Assembly (NCBI GenBank): GCA_023333565.1
Contig: JAJKFH010002114.1
Span: 1 to 64,000, forward strand
Origin: Puffinus mauretanicus
Lineage: Eukaryota > Chordata > Aves > Procellariiformes > Procellariidae
Direction of reading: 5' to 3'
Length of the DNA stretch: 64,000 bases
Part shown: positions 61,721-64,000 of the stretch, piece after piece
Layout of the letters: each line of letters starts with the position of its first letter
Position numbering within the stretch: position 1 is the stretch's first letter
Program-made: the position numbers and the translations under genes
Notes under the pieces: model-generated
The model's database searches: none
What the model was told of the DNA's origin: nothing
What the model saw: the letters and a program-made list of their open reading frames with translations, nothing else

Positions 61721-63639
61721 ATTCCTGAAAGAGAGGTATGGAGATGTCAAGCGTTAGGTCCTATGATGAGGATAATTCTGCGTGCTTCTCCTATTCTGTC
61801 CTTCCCCACCTTAAAAATATTTCATCTGCGAATCTTTCCCACTTCTGAGCTGGCGTTTGCAGCCCTTGCCCAAGCTCTGTGCTCACTCCAGATTGCACAT
61901 GCAGCTCTGCACAGAGTTGCAAAAGCCTGGCTGAGGGAGCGCGAGTTCTCAAAGCTCCGATCCCTACCCCCATCCCAGATCCCATGTTGTTTGCTTTCTG
62001 ATTTTACACCGGGGATTTGTCACCTGCAGGAAAAACAAGGCAAAGCACAACAGCGGGAGGAACTCCAGCTCCCCCCCCGCAGCAGCTGGCTGTGAAGCTC
62101 TGCTTTCCCACTTCTGCAGTGGTTTTTTGGGACAGAAAAGCTTTAATGCTTCACCAGACTGAGTGTGAAGGTCGGGACTGAGCTGACGTTGGACAGTGCC
62201 CATCCAAGGAGGGGAAAAGTCGTAGCTGTGGTCGGAGGCAAAGAGCAGGCTGTGATGAAGCCGAGCCCTTCCTCTGCCTGATCCTTTGCGTCCTGTTCCC
62301 GACTTCTCGCCTGCCGCTGTGCCAGCTCCCTGTCCACAGCTCTGTTGGGAAAGACTCTCGTTCTGGGGCTCAGAGCAAGCGTCGGGGCTGCCAGCTCAGC
62401 AGCTGGCATGACAGCATCTCCCCACTTCTGAGGAAAGGGGAAATAAAACGACATCGGCAGTTTCGTGCTCGCTTTGTCGTCCATCAGCTGCTGAAGGACC
62501 CACAACCTCTGACTACAGCCGTGCCGCCAGCACCCCGAGGCGCAGCTCCTTCCCCGCCTTTGCTTTTGCCCCCCGAGAAGCGTGACCACCGTCCGTTCCT
62601 GCCCCCTCGCCCTTCAGCAGGCCCCGTCAGTACTCGGCAGCAACATCACTCTTCCCGCGGCCTTTCCCTGGATCGCACCCCGGGCCCGGCACCCCGTTCT
62701 ATTGCAGGAACTTCATCCGGGCCGGCGGAGGGAAGCAGGGCTGAGGTGCTTATCTCGGTCGATCTTCCTGAGTGTTCCCAGAATGCAAACCATTATGATC
62801 CCACGGAGCCGCCGAGGAGCTGAGATCCCTATCTCTGGCAGCAACAGCAATCACCATCTCCCAAGCAAATAAATATTTTAAACCCTTCTTTGCAAGATGG
62901 CATCAGCGTTTGAACCAGAGATGGTCAGCAAACACGGCTGCCTTTAGAGGCAGCTGACAGAGGTTAGACCGAGACAGCCCTGCTTTGTGTCCCGGTCCAG
63001 CCCGGAGTCGCTGACGGACTTTAATGCTTCCGAGCCCCAGAGCTGCCAGGTTCCCCTCGGGAAGGCAGGAGGACCCCGAGCTGGTTGAGCTGACGAGAGA
63101 GCAGCGAGTGGGAAGTGGAGGCTGCAGAGCTGCGGGGTGGCTCCAGGGACCGGAGGAGATGCACGAGCCGTCCCAGGCGGGAGCGGGAGCAGCGGGGGCT
63201 CTGCCTCCCTCTCGGCCTTTTCTGCTAAATTTAGAGGGAAAGTTTTGACACGCAGGGAGCGCTGCGCGTTGGGTTTCTCCAGGCGCTCGTGGGGGCTCGG
63301 GGTCCCGGACCCCGCTTACCTCGACACAAGGACCTGCGCCCTGGGGTGCTGGGGCAGGACCCGCTCCCCCCGGCCTGGCCGCGCACGGCCTGGCTGCGGG
63401 GACCCCCGGCGCCCCGCACCTTTCTGGCTCCATCTCAGCAGCCGCTTTTTTTTTTTTTTTTTTTCCTTGGGGTGTTTTTCTTTCGGGACGGGCCCACGCT
63501 TCCCCCGCCCCCGCCCGCCTCCCCGCGGGCCCGGGAGCGGGGCTCGGCCGCCGCCTGCTCCCGGGGAGGGGGCGAGGCCTCTCGCCTGGGCCCGCCGGGC
63601 TCCGGGCCGGCCCCGTACTCCCGGGGGAGGCCGGAGAAG

Positions 63640-63830
63640 AGCCGCCGCGCCCGGCCCGCACTCACCGCTGCTCTGCCCGGCTCGGCCCGGCCCGGCTCGG
63701 CTCGGCTCGGCGGGGCCGGGGCTCTCTCCGTCGCGCACCCCGCCGCCCCGGCTGCGCTCCCGGCGGGCACCTCGGCGCGGCCCGCCCCGCCGCCGCGGCA
63801 CGCCGGGAGCTGTAGTCCCGGCAGCACCGA
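63640..63830 (-). promoter_or_regulatory. ORMDL3: CpG island, ORMDL3 promoter and probable first exon
   Basis: Very CpG-rich. On the minus strand an ACTACAGCTCCCGGCGTGCC word (63797-63816) resembles a ZNF143 site. About 140 bases on, a consensus donor GCG|GTGAGTGCG at 63665 would end a non-coding first exon. A further donor ACG|GTAAGC at 63898 may serve an alternative first exon. The distance to the ATG exon (4.6 kb) is reasonable for this gene. Confidence 0.55.
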
Positions 63831-63899
63831 GCACCGGCGCCCGCCCCGGGAGAGGCCGGCCCTGGGGCGGTGGCGGGCGGGGCCGGGGCCGTGCTTACC

Positions 63900-64000
63900 G
63901 TGCACGGTCAGCGAGCGGAGCCGCTTTGGGAACGGGGGGGCGACCCGGGGCAGGCGAGGGGGGGGTCACTCTGCCCCTCCGCCACTGCCCTGCGCTCCTG
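63900..64000. other. GC-rich end of window
   Basis: Continuation of the CpG island. No feature recognised. Confidence 0.4.

Larger units (their letters stand above)
59064..63665 (-). other. ORMDL3: Probable first intron of ORMDL3
   Basis: Interval between the probable non-coding first exon and the ATG exon. It contains an old CR1-like LINE relic, a MIR-like fragment, a minus-strand donor CAGAG|GTAAGC near 60604 that could end an alternative leader exon, and a GAG|GTAAGC donor at 63319. A 52-codon plus-strand frame with a hydrophobic segment lies at 59934-60092. No established gene is seen. Confidence 0.5.

Noticed and set aside
62521..62872. Two overlapping plus-strand frames of about 100 codons near 62.6 kb
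   Set aside because: No domain, no splice partners, antisense to the probable ORMDL3 intron; Pro/Ser/Arg-rich composition typical of chance frames.

Overview
The window is nuclear DNA from a bird, most likely a gene-dense, GC-rich microchromosome. All genes are spliced (GT-AG introns) with CpG-island promoters. The first THRA coding exon reads MEQKPSTLDPLSEPEDTR, which is the avian form as I recall it from chicken. The CSF3 gene is the bird orthologue (chicken myelomonocytic growth factor). The gene order is the one known from human 17q21 in mirror image: THRA, MED24, CSF3, PSMD3, GSDMA, ORMDL3. I cannot name the species.

Layout. 1-12.3 kb: 5' part of THRA on the minus strand. Only one coding exon lies inside; the rest is GC-rich intron or upstream DNA filled with minisatellites, with a CpG island and probable non-coding first exon near 7.5 kb. 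12.3-31.4 kb: complete MED24 on the plus strand, 25 coding exons joining in frame to 986 codons, with a box C/D snoRNA candidate in the intron before coding exon 15. 31.4-34.4 kb: convergent intergenic gap. 34.4-37.2 kb: complete CSF3 (minus, 5 exons, 203 aa) with an AU-rich 3' UTR and a TATA promoter. 37.3-39.7 kb: intergenic. 39.7-44.6 kb: complete PSMD3 (minus, 12 exons, 516 aa) with a CpG promoter. 44.8-50.4 kb: complete GSDMA (minus, 9 coding exons, 449 aa). 52.4-63.8 kb: complete ORMDL3 (minus, 3 coding exons, 153 aa), with a long AT-rich 3' region and a CpG-island first exon near 63.7 kb.

The genes are not a pathway in the bacterial sense. MED24 is a Mediator subunit first described as a nuclear-receptor coactivator, and it lies head-to-head with a thyroid hormone receptor gene. 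CSF3, GSDMA and ORMDL3 bear on innate immunity, pyroptosis and sphingolipid control. PSMD3 is a proteasome lid subunit. The most notable points are an FVSD tetrapeptide ending at Asp244 in the GSDMA interdomain linker (a caspase-1-type site), the intronic snoRNA candidate, ORMDL3 lying in the same orientation as GSDMA (unlike mammals), and about ten copies of a GCCTCAGTTTCCCC motif typical of MIR elements. I found no wholly new system. Exon joins were made by hand, and every complete gene closes in frame with family-typical length.
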